DNA of 64,000 nucleotides from Fasciola hepatica (Eukaryota; Platyhelminthes; Trematoda; Plagiorchiida; Fasciolidae). The translations under genes were made by a program, and so were the position numbers. The stretch is from the NCBI GenBank assembly GCA_948099385.1, contig CANUEZ040000191.1:3720001-3784000 (forward strand). The letters run 5' to 3'. Numbering within the stretch: position 1 is the stretch's first letter; every line of letters begins with the position of its first letter. Below the pieces are notes generated by a model. It saw only the letters and a program-made list of their open reading frames with translations. It was not told the DNA's origin and did no database searches. This document shows, piece after piece, positions 39,874 to 54,698 of the stretch.

Positions 39874-41143
39874 TTGTGGTTTGGGTGTTCGACTGACATT
39901 CGTTCACCCCAACCCTTGTTCGTGTCTCCGAGTGGGCTCTGTCCATGTGCAATGCTCATGATTCCGTTAGCGGATCAAACAGCTGTACAGTGCTTCCATC
40001 ATTTTCAATGGTCAGTTCAGTGTTCAAGCTGCATGGAGAATCATATTATACAAATCTACTCTGCTACTGCTCTATTGCATTGTATGAGCAATCTGTGTGT
40101 GGATTGTTCATAAGGGAATGCCTTGGTTTTACTTAGGCCCATAAATAGAGAAGTGATGGAACATAGGATTGGATCGGTGTGCGAGAATTTGGTTGTTACC
40201 GTTCAAAGCGAAAGCGAAAGCCGAAGCCAATTTGGGGATTGTGCTATATCATGTAGTGTATATGTTGAACAAAGCGTTGAGACCCATATCGGATAGCCTT
40301 GTGGTTTGGGTGTTCGACTGACATTCGTTCACCCCAACCCTTGTTCGTGTCTCCGAGTGGGCTCTGTCCATGTGCAATACTCATGATTCCGTTAGCGGAT
40401 CAAACAGCTGTACAGTGCTTCCATAATTTTAAATGGTCAGTTCAGTGTTCAAGCTGCATGGAGAATCATATAATACAAATCTACTCTGCTACTGCTCTAT
40501 TGCATTGTATGAGCAATCTGTGTGGATTGTTCATAAGGGAATGCCATGGTTTTACTTAGGCCCATAAATAGAGAAGTGATGGAACATAGGATTGGATCGG
40601 TGTGCGAGAATTTGGTTGTTATCATTCAAAGCGAAAGCGAAACCCGAAGCCAGTTTGGGGATTGTGCTATATCATGTAGTGTATATGTTGAACAAAGCGT
40701 TGAGACCCATATGGGATAGCCTTGTGGTTTGGGTGTTCGACTGACATTCGTTCACCCCAACCCTTGTTCGTGTCTCCGAGTGGGCTCTGTCCATGTGCAA
40801 TACTCATGATTCCGTTAGCGGATCAAACAGCTGTACAGTGCTTCCATAATTTTCAATGGTCAGTTCAGTGTTCAAGCTGCATGGAGAATCATATTATACA
40901 AATCTACTCTGCTACTGCTCTATTGCATTGTATGAGCAATCTGTGTGGATTGTTCATAGGGGAATGCCTTGGTTTTATTTACGCCCATAAATAGAGAAGT
41001 GATGGAACATAGGATTGGATCGGTGTGCGAGAATTTGGTTGTTACCATTCAAAGCGAAAGCGAAAGCCGAAGCCAGTTTGGGGATTGTGCTATATCATGT
41101 AGTGTATATGTTGAACAAAGCGTTGAGACCCATATCGATAGCC

Positions 41144-44100
41144 TTGTGGTTTGGGTGTTCGACTGACATTCGTTCACCCCAACCCTTGTTCGTGTCTCCG
41201 AGTGGGCTCTGTCCATGTGCAATACTCATGATTCCCTTAGCGGATCAAACAGCTGTACAGTGCTTCCATAATTTTCAATGGTCAGTTCAGTGTTCAAGCT
41301 GCATGGAGAATCATAATATACAAATCTACTCTGCTACTGCTCTATTGCATTGTATGAGCAATCTGTGTGGATTGTTCACAAGGGAATGCCTTGGCTTTAT
41401 TTAGGCCCATAAATAGAGAAGTGATGGAACATAGGATTGGATCGGTGTGCGAGAATTTGGTTGTTACCATTCAAAGCGAAAGCGAAAGCCGAAGCCAATT
41501 TGGGGATTGTGCTATATCATGTAGTGTATATGTTGAACATAGCTTTGAGAACCATATCGGATAGCCTTGTGGTTTGGGTGTTCGACTGACATTCGTTCAC
41601 CCCAACCCTTGTTCGTGTCCCCGTGTGGGCTCTGTCCATGTGCAATGCTCATGATTCCCTTACCGGATCAAACAGCTGTACAGTGCTTCCATCATTTTCA
41701 ATGGTCAGTTCAGTGTTCAAGCTGCATGGAGAATCATATTATACAAATCTACTCTGCTACTGCTCTATTGCATTGTATGAGCAATCTGTGTGGATTGTTC
41801 ATAAGGGAATGCCTTGGTTTTACTTAGGCCCATAAATAGAGAAGTGATGGAACATAGGATTGGATCGGTGTGCGAGAATTTGGTTGTTACCGTTCAAAGC
41901 GAAAGCGAAAGCGGAAGCCAATTTGGGGATTGTGCTATATCATGTATTGTATATGTTGAACAAAGCGTTGAGACCCATATCGGATAGCCTTGTGGTTTGG
42001 GTGTTCGACTGACATTCGTTCATCCCAACCCTTGTTCGTGTCTCCGAGTGGGCTCTGTCCATGTGCAATACTCATGATTCCGTTAGCGGATCAAACAGCT
42101 GTACAGTGCTTCCATAATTTGCAATGGTCAGTTCAGTGTTCAAGCTGCATGGAGAATCATATTATACAAATCTACTCTGCTACTGCTCTATTGCATTGTA
42201 TGAGCAATCTGTGTGGGGATTGTTCATAAGGGAATGCCTTGGTTTTACTTAGGCCCATAAATAGAGAAGTGATGGAACATAGGATTGGATCGGTGTGCGA
42301 GAATTTGGTTGTTACCATTCAAAGCGAAAGCGAAAGCCGAAGCCAGTTTGGGGATTGTGCTATATCATGTAGTGTATATGTTGAACAAAGCGTTGAGACC
42401 CATATGGGATAGCCTTGTGGTTTGGGTGTTCGACTGACATTCGTTCACCCCAACCCTTGTTCGTGTCTCCGAGTGGGCTCTGTCCATGTGCAATACTCAT
42501 GATTCCGTTAGCGGATCAAACAGCTGTACAGTGCTTCCATAATTTTCAATGGTCAGTTCAGTGTTCAAGCTGCATGGAGAATCATATTATACAAATCTAC
42601 TCTGCTACTGCTCTATTGCATTGTATGAGCAATCTGTGTGGATTGTTCATAGGGGAATGCCTTGGTTTTACTTAGGCCCATAAATAGAGAAGTGATGGAA
42701 CATAGGATTGGATCGGTGTGCGAGAATTTGGTTGTTACCATTCAAAGCGAAAGCGAAACCCGAAGCCAGTTTGGGGATTGTGCTATATCATGTAGTGTAT
42801 ATGTTGAACAAAGCGTTGAGACCCATATCGATAGCCTTGTGGTTTGGGTGTTCGACTGACATTCGTTCACCCCAACCCTTGTTCGTGTCTCCGAGTGGGC
42901 TCTGTCCATGTGCAATACTCATGATTCCGTTAGCGGATCAAACAGCTGTACAGTGCTTCCATAATTTTCAATGGTCAGTTCAGTGTTCAAGCTGCATGGA
43001 GAATCATAATATACAAATCTACTCTGCTACTGCTCTATTGCATTGTATGAGCAATCTGTGTGGATTGTTCATAAGGGAATGCCATGGTTTTACTTAGGCC
43101 CATAAATAGAGAAGTGATAGAACATAGGATTGGATCGGTGTGCGAGAATTTGGTTGTTATCATTCAAAGCGAAAGCGAAACCCGAAGCCAGTTTGGGGAT
43201 TGTGCTATATCATGTAGTGTATATGTTGAACAAAGCGTTGAGACCCATATGGGATAGCCTTGTGGTTTGGGTGTTCGACTGACATTCGTTCACCCCAACC
43301 CTTGTTCGTGTCTCCGAGTGGGCTCTGTCCATGTGCAATACTCATGATTCCGTTAGCGGATCAAACAGCTGTACAGTGCTTCCATAATTTTCAATGGTCA
43401 GTTCAGTGTTCAAGCTGCATGGAGAATCATAATATACAAATCTACTCTGCTACTGCTCTATTGCATTGTATGAGCAATCTGTGTGGATTGTTCACAAGGG
43501 AATGCCTTGGCTTTATTTAGGCCCATAAATAGAGAACTGATGGAACATAGGATTGGATCGGTGTGCGAGAATTTGGTTGTTACCATTCAAAGCGAAAGCG
43601 AAAGCCGAAGCCAATTTGGGGATTGTGCTATATCATGTAGTGTATATGTTGAACATAGCTTTGAGAACCATATCGGATAGCCTTGTGGTTTGGGTGTTCG
43701 ACTGACATTCGTTCACCCCAACCCTTGTTCGTGTCCCCGTGTGGGCTCTGTCCATGTGCAATGCTCATGATTCCCTTACCGGATCAAACAGCTGTACAGT
43801 GCTTCCATCATTTTCAATGGTCAGTTCAGTGTTCAAGCTGCATGGAGAATCATATTATACAAATCTACTCTGCTACTGCTCTATTGCATTGTATGAGCAA
43901 TCTGTGTGGATTGTTCATAAGGGAATGCCTTGGTTTTACTTAGGCCCATAAATAGAGAAGTGATGGAACATAGGATTGGATCGGTGTGCGAGAATTTGGT
44001 TGTTACCGTTCAAAGCGAAAGCGAAAGCGGAAGCCAATTTGGGGATTGTGCTATATCATGTATTGTATATGTTGAACAAAGCGTTGAGACCCATATCGGA

Positions 44101-45373
44101 TAGCCTTGTGGTTTGGGTGTTCGACTGACATTCGTTCATCCCAACCCTTGTTCGTGTCTCCGAGTGGGCTCTGTCCATGTGCAATACTCATGATTCCGTT
44201 AGCGGATCAAACAGCTGTACAGTGCTTCCATAATTTGCAATGGTCAGTTCAGTGTTCAAGCTGCATGGAGAATCATATTATACAAATCTACTCTGCTACT
44301 GCTCTATTGCATTGTATGAGCAATCTGTGTGGATTGTTCATAAGGGAATGCCTTGGTTTTACTTAGGCCCATAAATAGAGAAGTGATGGAACATAGGATT
44401 GGATCGGTGTGCGAGAATTTGGTTGTTACCATTCAAAGCGAAAGCGAAAGCCGAAGCCAGTTTGGGGATTGTGCTATATCATGTAGTGTGTGTGTTGAAA
44501 AAAGCGTTGAGACCCATATGGGATAGCCTTGTGGTTTGGGTGTTCGACTGACATTCGTTCACCCCAACCCTTGTTCGTGTCTCCGAGTGGGCTCTGTCCA
44601 TGTGCAATACTCATGATTCCGTTAGCGGATCAAACAGCTGTACAGTGCTTCCATAATTTTCAATGGTCAGTTCAGTGTTCAAGCTGCATGGAGAATCATA
44701 TTATACAAATCTACTCTGCTACTGCTCTATTGCATTGTATGAGCAATCTGTGTGGATTGTTCATAGGGGAATGCCTTGGTTTTACTTAGGCCCATAAATA
44801 GAGAAGTGATGGAACATAGGATTGGATCGGTGTGCGAGAATTTGGTTGTTACCATTCAAAGCGAAAGCGAAACCCGAAGCCAGTTTGGGGATTGTGCTAT
44901 ATCATGTAGTGTATATGTTGAACAAAGCGTTGAGACCCATATCGATAGCCTTGTGGTTTGGGTGTTCGACTGACATTCGTTCACCCCAACCCTTGTTCGT
45001 GTCTCCGAGTGGGCTCTGTCCATGTGCAATACTCATGATTCCGTTAGCGGATCAAACAGCTGTACAGTGCTTCCATAATTTTCAATGGTCAGTTCAGTGT
45101 TCAAGCTGCATGGAGAATCATAATATACAAATCTACTCTGCTACTGCTCTATTGCATTGTATGAGCAATCTGTGTGGATTGTTCATAAGGGAATGCCATG
45201 GTTTTACTTAGGCCCATAAATAGAGAAGTGATAGAACATAGGATTGGATCGGTGTGCGAGAATTTGGTTGTTATCATTCAAAGCGAAAGCGAAACCCGAA
45301 GCCAGTTTGGGGATTGTGCTATATCATGTAGTGTATATGTTGAACAAAGCGTTGAGACCCATATGGGATAGCC
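41144..45373 (+). repeat. Five-monomer unit in two copies (41144-43259, 43260-45373)
   Basis: The copies are 2,116 and 2,114 bp. Shared rare markers are TTCACAAGGG with TTGGCTTTATTTAGG (41,375; 43,491), GAACATAGCTTTGAGAACC (41,534; 43,650), CTTACCGGATC (41,660; 43,776), GCGGAAGCC (41,910; 44,026) and GCGAAACCC (42,750; 44,864). The 2-bp length difference is the TGTGTGGG loop at about 42,211 in copy 1. The second copy has a private cluster GTGTGTGTTGAAAAAAG near 44,487. Confidence 0.82.
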
Positions 45374-48336
45374 TTGTGGTTTGGGTGTTCGACTGACATT
45401 CGTTCACCCCAACCCTTGTTCGTGTCTCCGAGTGGGCTCTGTCCATGTGCAATACTCATGATTCCGTTAGCGGATCAAACAGCTGTACAGTGCTTCCATC
45501 ATTTTCAATGGTCAGTTCAGTGTAAAAGCTGCATGGAGAATCATATTATACAAATCTACTCTGCTACTGCTCTATTGCATTGTATGAGCAATCTGTGTGG
45601 ATTGTTCATAGGGGAATGCCTTGGTTTTATTTACGCCCATAAATAGAGAAGTGATGGAACATAGGATTGGATCGGTGTGCGAGAATTTGGTTGTTACCAT
45701 TCAAAGCGAAAGCGAAAGCGGAAGCCAATTTGGGGATTGTGCTATAACATTTAGTGTATGTGTTGAACATAGCTTTGAGAACCATATCGGATAGCCTTGT
45801 GGTTTGGGTGTTCGACTGACATTCGTTCACCCCAACCCTTGTTCGTGTCCCCGTGTGGGCTCTGTCCATGTGCAATGCTCATGATTCCCTTAGCGGATCA
45901 AACAGCTGTACAGTGCTGCCATAATTTTCAATGGTCAGTTCAGTGTTCAAGCTGCATGGAGAATCATATTATACAAATCTACTCTGCTACTGCTCTATTG
46001 CATTGTATGAGCAATCTGTGTGGATTTTTCATAGGGGAATGCCTTGGTTTTACTTAGGCCCATAAATAGAGAAGTGATGGAACATAGGATTGGATCGGTG
46101 TGCGAGAATTTGGTTGTTACCGTTCAAAGCGAAAGCGAAAGCCGAAGCCAATTCGGGGATTGTGCTATATCATGTAGTGTATATGTTGAACAAAGCGTTG
46201 AGACCCATATGGGATAGCCTTGTGGTTTGGGTGTTCGACTGACATTCGTTCACCCCAACCCTTGTTCGTGTCTCCGAGTGGGCTCTGTCCATGTTCAATA
46301 CTCATGATTCCGTTAGCGGATCAAACAGCTGTACAGTGCTTCCATCATTTTCAATGGTCAGTTCAGTGTTCAAGCTGCATGGAGAATCATAATATACAAA
46401 TCTACTCTGCTACTGCTCTATTGCATTGTATGAGCAATCTGTGTGGATTTTTCATAGGGGAATGCCTTGGTTTTACTTAGGCCCATAAATAGAGAAGTGA
46501 TGGAACATAGGATTGGATCGGTGTGCGAGAAATTGGTTGTTTCCGTTCAAAGCCAAAGAGAAAGCCGAAGCCAATTTGGGGATTGTGCTATATCATGTAG
46601 TGTATATGTTGAACAAAGCGTTGAGACCCATATCGGATAGCCTTGTGGTTTGGGTGTTCGACTGACATTCGTTCACCCCAACCCTTGTTCGTGTCCCCGT
46701 GTGGGCTCTGTCCATGTGCAATGCTCATGATTCCCTTAGCGGATCAAACAGCTGTACAGTGCTGCCATAATTTTCAATGGTCAGTTCCGTGGTCAAGCTG
46801 CATGGAGAATCATATTATACAAATCTACTCTGCTACTGCTCTATTGCATTGTATGAGCAATCTGTGTGGATTGTTCATAAGGGAATGCCTTGGTTTTATT
46901 TACGCCCATAAATAGAGAAGTGATGGAACATAGGATTGGATCGGTGTGCGAGAATTTGGTTGTTACCGTTCAAAGCGAAAGCGAAAGCCGAAACCAATTT
47001 GGGGATTGTGCTATATCATGTAGTGTATATGTTGAACAAAGCGTTGAGACCCATATGGGATAGCCTTGTGGTTTGGGTGTTCGACTGACATTCGTTCACC
47101 CCAACCCTTGTTCGTGTCTCCGAGTGGGCTCTGTCCATGTGCAATGCTCATGATTCCCTTAGCGGATCAAGCAGCTGTACAGTGCTTCCATCATTTTCAA
47201 TGGTCAGTTCAGTGTTCAAGCTGCATGGAGAATCATATTATACAAATCTACTCTGCTACTGCTCTATTGCATTGTATGAGCAATCTGTGTGGATTGTTCA
47301 TAAGGGAATGCCTTGGTTTTACTTAGGCCCATAAATAGAGAATTGATGGAACATAGGATTGGATCGGTGTGCGAGAATTTGGTTGTTACCGTTCAAAGCG
47401 AAAGCGAAAGCCGAAGCCAATTTGGGGATTGTGCTATATCATGTAGTGTATATGTTGAAGAAACCGTTGAGACCCATATCGGATAGCCTTGTGGTTTGGG
47501 TGTTCGACTGACATTCGTTCATCCCAACCCTTGTTCGTGTCTCCGAGTGGGCTCTGTCCATGTGCAATACTCATGATTCCGTTAGCGGATCAAACAGCTG
47601 TACAGTGCTTCCATAATTTTCACTGGTCAGTTCAGTGTTCAAGCTGCATGGAGATTCATGTTATACAAATCTACTCTGCTACTGCTCTATTGCATTGTAT
47701 GAGCAATCTGTGTGTGGATTGTTCATAAGGGAATGCCTTGGTTTTACTTAGGCTCATAAATAGAGAAGTGATGGAACATCGGATTGGATCGGTGTGCGAG
47801 AATTTGGTTGTTACCGTTCAAAGCGAAAGCGAAAGCCGAAACCAATTTGGGGATTGTGCTATATCATGTAGTGTATATGTTGAACAAAGCGTTGAGACCC
47901 ATATCGGATAGCCTTGTGGTTTGGGTGTTCGACTGACATTCGTTCATCCCAACCCTTGTTCGTGTCTCCGAGTGGGCTCTGTCCATGTGCAATACTCATG
48001 ATTCCGTTAGCGGATCAAACAGCTGTACAGTGCTTCCATAATTTGCAATGGTCAGTTCAGTGTTCAAGCTGCATGGAGAATCATATTATACAAATCTACT
48101 CTGCTACTGCTCTATTGCATTGTATGAGCAATCTGTGTGGATTGTTCATAAGGGAATGCCATGGTTTTACTTAGGCCCATGAATAGAGAAGTGATGGAAC
48201 ATAGGATTGGATCGGTGTGCGAGAATTTGGTTGTTACCATTCAAAGCGAAAGCGAAACCCGAAGCCAGTTTGGGGATTGTGCTATATCATGTAGTGTATA
48301 TGTTGAACAAAGCGTTGAGACCCATATGGGATAGCC

Positions 48337-51300
48337 TTGTGGTTTGGGTGTTCGACTGACATTCGTTCATCCCAACCCTTGTTCGTGTCTCCGAGTGGGC
48401 TCTGTCCATGTGCAATGCCCATGATTCCCTCAGCGGATCAAACAGCTGTACAGTGCTTCCATCATTTTCAATGGTCAGTTCAGTGTTCAAGCTGCATGGA
48501 GAATCATAATATACAAATCTACTCTGCTACTGCTCTATTGCATTGTATGAGCAATCTGTGTGTGGATTGTTCATAAGGGAATGCCTTGGTTTTACTTAGG
48601 CCCATAAATAGAGAAGTGATGGAACATAGGATTGGATCGGTGTGCGAGAATTTGGTTGTTTCCGTTCAAAGCCAAAGAGAAAGCCAAAGCCAATTTGGGG
48701 ATTGTGCTATATCATGTAGTGTATATGTTGAACAAAGCGTTGAGACCCATATGGGATAGCCTTGTGGTTTGGGTGTTCGACTGACATTCGTTCATCCCAA
48801 CCCTTGTTCGTGTCCCCGTGTGGGCTCTGTCCATGTGCAATGCTCATGATTCCCTTAGCGGATCAAACAGCTGTACAGTGCTGCCATAATTTTCAATGGT
48901 CAGTTCCGTGGTCAAGCTGCATGGAGAATCATATTATACAAATCTACTCTGCTACTGCTCTATTGCATTGTATGAGCAATCTGTGTGGATTGTTCATAAG
49001 GGAATGCCTTGGTTTTATTTACGCCCATAAATAGAGAAGTGATGGAACATGGGATTGGATCGGTGTGCGAGAATTTGGTTGTTACCGTTCAAAGCGAAAG
49101 CGAAAGCCGAAGCCAATTTGGGGATTGTGCTATATCATGTAGTGTATATGTTGAACAAAGCGTTGAGACCCATATCGGATAGCCTTGTGGTTTGGGTGTT
49201 CGACTGACATTCGTTCACCCCAACCCTTGTTCGTGTCTCCGAGTGGGCTCTGTCCATGTGCAATACTCATGATTCCCTTAGCGGATCAAACAGCTGTACA
49301 GTGCTTCCATCATTTTCAATGGTCAGTTCAGTGTTCAAGCTGCATGGAGAATCATATTATACAAATCTACTCTGCTACTGCTCTATTGCATTGTATGAGC
49401 AATCTGTGTGTGGATTGTTCATAAGGGAATGCCTTGGTTTTACTTAGGCCCATAAATAGAGAAGTGATGGAACATAGGATTGGATCGGTGTGCGAGAATT
49501 TGGTTGTTACCGTTCAAAGCGAAAGCGAAAGCCGAAGCCAATTTGGGGATTGTGCTATATCATGTAGTGTATATGTTGAAGAAACCGTTGAGACCCATAT
49601 GGGATAGCCTTGTGGTTTGGGTGTTCGACTGACATTCGTTCATCCCAACCCTTGTTCGTGTCCCCGTGTGGGCTCTGTCCATGTGCAATACTCATGATTC
49701 CGTTAGCGGATCAAACAGCTGTACAGTGCTTCCATAATTTTCACTGGTCAGTTCAGTGTTCAAGCTGCATGGAGATTCATGTTATACAAATCTACTCTGC
49801 TACTGCTCTATTGCATTGTATGAGCAATCTGTGTGGGGATTGTTCATAAGGGAATGCGTTGGTTTTACTTAGGCCCATAAATAGAGAAGTGATGGAACAT
49901 AGGATTGGATCGGTGTGCGAGAATTTGGTTGTTACCATTCAAAGCGAAAGCGAAAGCCGAAGCCAGTTTGGGGATTGTGCTATATCATGTAGTGTATATG
50001 TTGAACAAAGCGTTGAGACCCATATCGATAGCCTTGTGGTTTGGGTGTTCGACTGACATTCGTTCACCCCAACCCTTGTTCGTGTCTCCGAGTGGGCTCT
50101 GTCCATGTGCAATGCCCATGATTCCCTCAGCGGATCAAACAGCTGTACAGTGCTTCCATCATTTTCAATGGTCAGTTCAGTGTTCAAGCTGCATGGAGAA
50201 TCATAATATACAAATCTACTCTGCTACTGCTCTATTGCATTGTATGAGCAATCTGTGTGTGGATTGTTCATAAGGGAATGCCTTGGTTTTACTTAGGCCC
50301 ATAAATAGAGAAGTGATGGAACATAGGATTGGATCGGTGTGCGAGAATTTGGTTGTTTCCGTTCAAAGCCAAAGAGAAAGCCAAAGCCAATTTGGGGATT
50401 GTGCTATATCATGTAGTGTATATGTTGAACAAAGCGTTGAGACCCATATGGGATAGCCTTGTGGTTTGGGTGTTCGACTGACATTCGTTCACCCCAACCC
50501 TTGTTCGTGTCCCCGTGTGGGCTCTGTCCATGTGCAATGCTCATGATTCCCTTAGCGGATCAAACAGCTGTACAGTGCTGCCATAATTTTCAATGGTCAG
50601 TTCCGTGGTCAAGCTGCATGGAGAATCATATTATACAAATCTACTCTGCTACTGCTCTATTGCATTGTATGAGCAATCTGTGTGGATTGTTCATAAGGGA
50701 ATGCCTTGGTTTTATTTACGCCCATAAATAGAGAAGTGATGGAACTTGGGATTGGATCGGTGTGCGAGAATTTGGTTGTTACCGTTCAAAGCGAAAGCGA
50801 AAGCCGAAGCCAATTTGGGGATTGTGCTATATCATGTAGTGTATATGTTGAACAAAGCGTTGAGACCCATATCGGATAGCCTTGTGGTTTGGGTGTTCGA
50901 CTGACATTCGTTCACCCCAACCCTTGTTCGTGTCTCCGAGTGGGCTCTGTCCATGTGCAATGCTCATGATTCCCTTAGCGGATCAAACAGCTGTACAGTG
51001 CTTCCATAATTTTCAATGGTCAGTTCAGTGTTCAAGCTGCATGGAGAATGATAATATACAAATCTACTCTGCTACTGCTCTATTGCATTGTATGAGCAAT
51101 CCGTGTGGATTGTTCATAGGGGAAAGGCTTGGTTTTAACTAGGCCCATAAATAGAGAAGTGATGGAACATAGGATTGGATCAGTGTGCGAGAATTTGGTT
51201 GTTACCGTTCAAAGCGAAAGCGAAAGCCGAAGCCAATTTGGGGATTGTGCTATATCATGTAGTGTATATGTTGAAGAAACCGTTGAGACCCATATCGGAT

Positions 51301-51729
51301 AGCCTTGTGGTTTGGGTGTTCGACTGACATTCGTTCATCCCAACCCTTGTTCGTGTCCCCGTGTGGGCTCTGTCCATGTGCAATACTCATGATTCCGTTA
51401 GCGGATCAAACAGCTGTACAGTGCTTCCATAATTTTCACTGGTCAGTTCAGTGTTCAAGCTGCATGGAGATTCATGTTATACAAATCTACTCTGCTACTG
51501 CTCTATTGCATTGTATGAGCAATCTGTGTGGGGATTGTTCATAAGGGAATGCCTTGGTTTTATTTACGCCCATAAATAGAGAAGTGATGGAACATAGGAT
51601 TGGATCGGTGTGCGAGAATTTGGTTGTTACCGTTCAAAGCGAAAGCGAAAGCCGAAGCCAATTTGGGGATTGTGCTATATCATGTAGTGTATATGTTGAA
51701 CAAAGCGTTGAGACCCATATGGGATAGCC
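48337..51729 (+). repeat. Four-monomer unit in two copies (48337-50033, 50034-51729)
   Basis: Shared rare markers are AATGCCCATGATTCCCTCAG (48,414; 50,111), GCCAAAGAGAAAGCC upstream of 48,762 and 50,459, GTTCCGTGGTCAAG (48,903; 50,600), and the monomer with TTTTCACTGG and GAGATTCATGTTATAC (landmarks 49610 and 51305). The third monomers (49185 and 50882) differ at several sites, so they have exchanged sequence or duplicated separately. Confidence 0.72.
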
Positions 51730-54698
51730 TTGTGGTTTGGGTGTTCGACTGACATTCGTTCACCCCAACCCTTTTTCGTGTCTCCGAGTGGGCTCTGTCC
51801 ATGTGCAATGCTCATGATTCCCTTAGCGGATCAAACAGCTGTACAGTGCTTCCATCATTTTCAATGGTCAGTTCAGTGTTCAAGCTGCATGGAGAATCAT
51901 ATTATACAAATCTACTCTGCTACTGCTCTATTGCATTGTATGAGCAATCTGTGTGTGGATTGTTCATAAGGGAATGCCTTGGTTTTACTTAGGCTCATAA
52001 ATAGAGAAGTGATGGAACATAGGATTGGATCGGTGTGCGAGAATTTGGTTGTTACCGTTCAAAGCGAAAGCGAAAGCCGAAACCAATTTGGGGATTGTGC
52101 TATATCATGTAGTGTATATGTTGAACAAAGCGTTGAGACCCATATGGGATAGCCTTGTGGTTTGGGTGTTCGACTGACATTCGTTCATCCCAACCCTTGT
52201 TCGTGTCTCCGAGTGGGCTCTGTCCATGTGCAATACTCATGATTCCGTTAGCGGATCAAACAGCTGTACAGTGCTTCCATAATTTTCAATGGTCAGTTCA
52301 GTGTTCAAGCTGCATGGAGAATCATATTATACAAATCTACTCTGCTACTGCTCTATTGCATTGTATGAGCAATCTGTGTGGATTGTTCATAAGGGAATGC
52401 CATGGTTTTACTTAGGCCCATAAATAGAGAAGTGATGGAACATAGGATTGGATCGGTGTGCGAGAATTTGGTTGTTACCATTCAAAGCGAAAGCTAAAGC
52501 GGAAGCCAATTTGGGGATTGTGCTATATCATGTGTTGTATATGTTGAACAAACGTTCGGGCCCATATCGGATAGCCTTGTGGTTTGGGTGTTCGACTGAC
52601 ATTCGTTCACCCCAACCCTTGTTCGTGTCTCCGAGTGGGCTCTGTCCATGTGCAATGCTCATGATTCCCTTAGCGGATCAAACAGCTGTACAGTGCTTCC
52701 ATCATTTTCAATGGTCAGTTCAGTGTTCAAGCTGCATGGAGAATCATATTATACAAATCTACTCTGCTACTGCTCTATTGCATTGTATGAGCAATCTGTG
52801 TGGATTGTTCATAAGGGAATGCCTTGGTTTTACTTAGGCCCATAAACAGAGAAGTGATGGAACATAGGATTGGATCAGTGTGCGAGAATTTGGTTGTTAC
52901 CGTTCAAAGCGAAAGCGAAAGCCGAAGCCAATTTGGGGATTGTGCTATATCATGTAGTGTATATGTTGAAGAAACCGTTGAGACCCATATCGGATAGCCT
53001 TGTGGTTTGGGTGTTCGACTGACATTCGTTCATCCCAACCCTTGTTCGTGTCTCCGAGTGGGCTCTGTCCATGTGCAATACTCATGATTCCGTTAGCGGA
53101 TCAAACAGCTGTACAGTGCTTCCATAATTTTCACTGGTCAGTTCAGTGTTCAAGCTGCATGGAGATTCATGTTATACAAATCTACTCTGCTACTGCTCTA
53201 TTGCATTGTATGAGCAATCTGTGTGTGGATTGTTCATAAGGGAATGCCTTGGTTTTATTTACGCCCATAAATAGAGAAGTGATGGAACATAGGATTGGAT
53301 CGGTGTGCGAGAATTTGGTTGTTACCGTTCAAAGCGAATGCGAAAGCCGAAGCCAATTTGGGGATTGTGCTATATCATGTAGTGTATATGTTGAACAAAG
53401 CGTTGAGACCCATATGGGATAGCCTTGTGGTTTGGGTGTTCGACTGACATTCGTTCACCCCAACCCTTTTTCGTGTCTCCGAGTGGGCTCTGTCCATGTG
53501 CAATGCTCATGATTCCCTTAGCGGATCAAACAGCTGTACAGTGCTTCCATCATTTTCAATGGTCAGTTCAGTGTTCAAGCTGCATGGAGAATCATATTAT
53601 ACAAATCTACTCTGCTACTGCTCTATTGCATTGTATGAGCAATCTGTGTGTGGATTGTTCATAAGGGAATGCCTTGGTTTTACTTAGGCTCATAAATAGA
53701 GAAGTGATGGAACATAGGATTGGATCGGTGTGCGAGAATTTGGTTGTTACCGTTCAAAGCGAAAGCGAAAGCCGAAACCAATTTGGGGATTGTGCTATAT
53801 CATGTAGTGTATATGTTGAACAAAGCGTTGAGACCCATATGGGATAGCCTTGTGGTTTGGGTGTTCGACTGACATTCGTTCATCCCAACCCTTGTTCGTG
53901 TCTCCGAGTGGGCTCTGTCCATGTGCAATACTCATGATTCCGTTAGCGGATCAAACAGCTGTACAGTGCTTCCATAATTTGCAATGGTCAGTTCAGTGTT
54001 CAAGCTGCATGGAGAATCATATTATACAAATCTACTCTGCTACTGCTCTATTGCATTGTATGAGCAATCTGTGTGGGGATTGTTCATAAGGGAATGCCTT
54101 GGTTTTACTTAGGCCCATAAATAGAGAAGTGATGGAACATAGGATTGGATCGGTGTGCGAGAATTTGGTTGTTACCATTCAAAGCGAAAGCGAAAGCGGA
54201 AGCCAATTTGGGGATTGTGCTATATCATGTGTTGTATATGTTGAACAAACGTTCGGGCCCATATCGGATAGCCTTGTGGTTTGGGTGTTCGACTGACATT
54301 CGTTCACCCCAACCCTTGTTCGTGTCTCCGAGTGGGCTCTGTCCATGTGCAATGCTCATGATTCCCTTAGCGGATCAAACAGCTGTGCAGTGCTTCCATA
54401 ATTTGCAATGGTCAGTTCAGTGTTCAAGCTGCATGGAGAATCATATGATACAAATCTACTCTGCTACTGCTCTATTGCATTGTATGAGCAATCTGTGTGG
54501 GGATTGTTCATAAGGGAATGCCTTGGTTTTATTTACGCCCATAAATAGAGAAGTGATGGAACATAGGATTGGATCGGTGTGCGAGAATTTGGTTGTTACC
54601 GTTCAAAGCGAAAGCGAAAGCCGAAGCCAATTTGGGGATTGTGCTATATCATGTAGTGTGTATGTTGAACAAAGCGTTGAGACCCATATGGGATAGCC
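51305..54698 (+). repeat. Four-monomer unit in two copies (51305-52999, 53000-54698)
   Basis: Shared rare markers are GAAGAAACCG upstream of the first monomer (51,272; 52,968), CCCTTTTTCGTG (51,770; 53,465), GGCTCATAAATAG (51,991; 53,686), GAAACCAATTTGG (52,079; 53,774) and AAACGTTCGGGCCC (52,549; 54,247). It overlaps the preceding four-monomer unit by one monomer, so breakpoints are nested. The TTTTCACTGG monomer occurs four times in total (47489, 49610, 51305, 53000). Confidence 0.75.
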
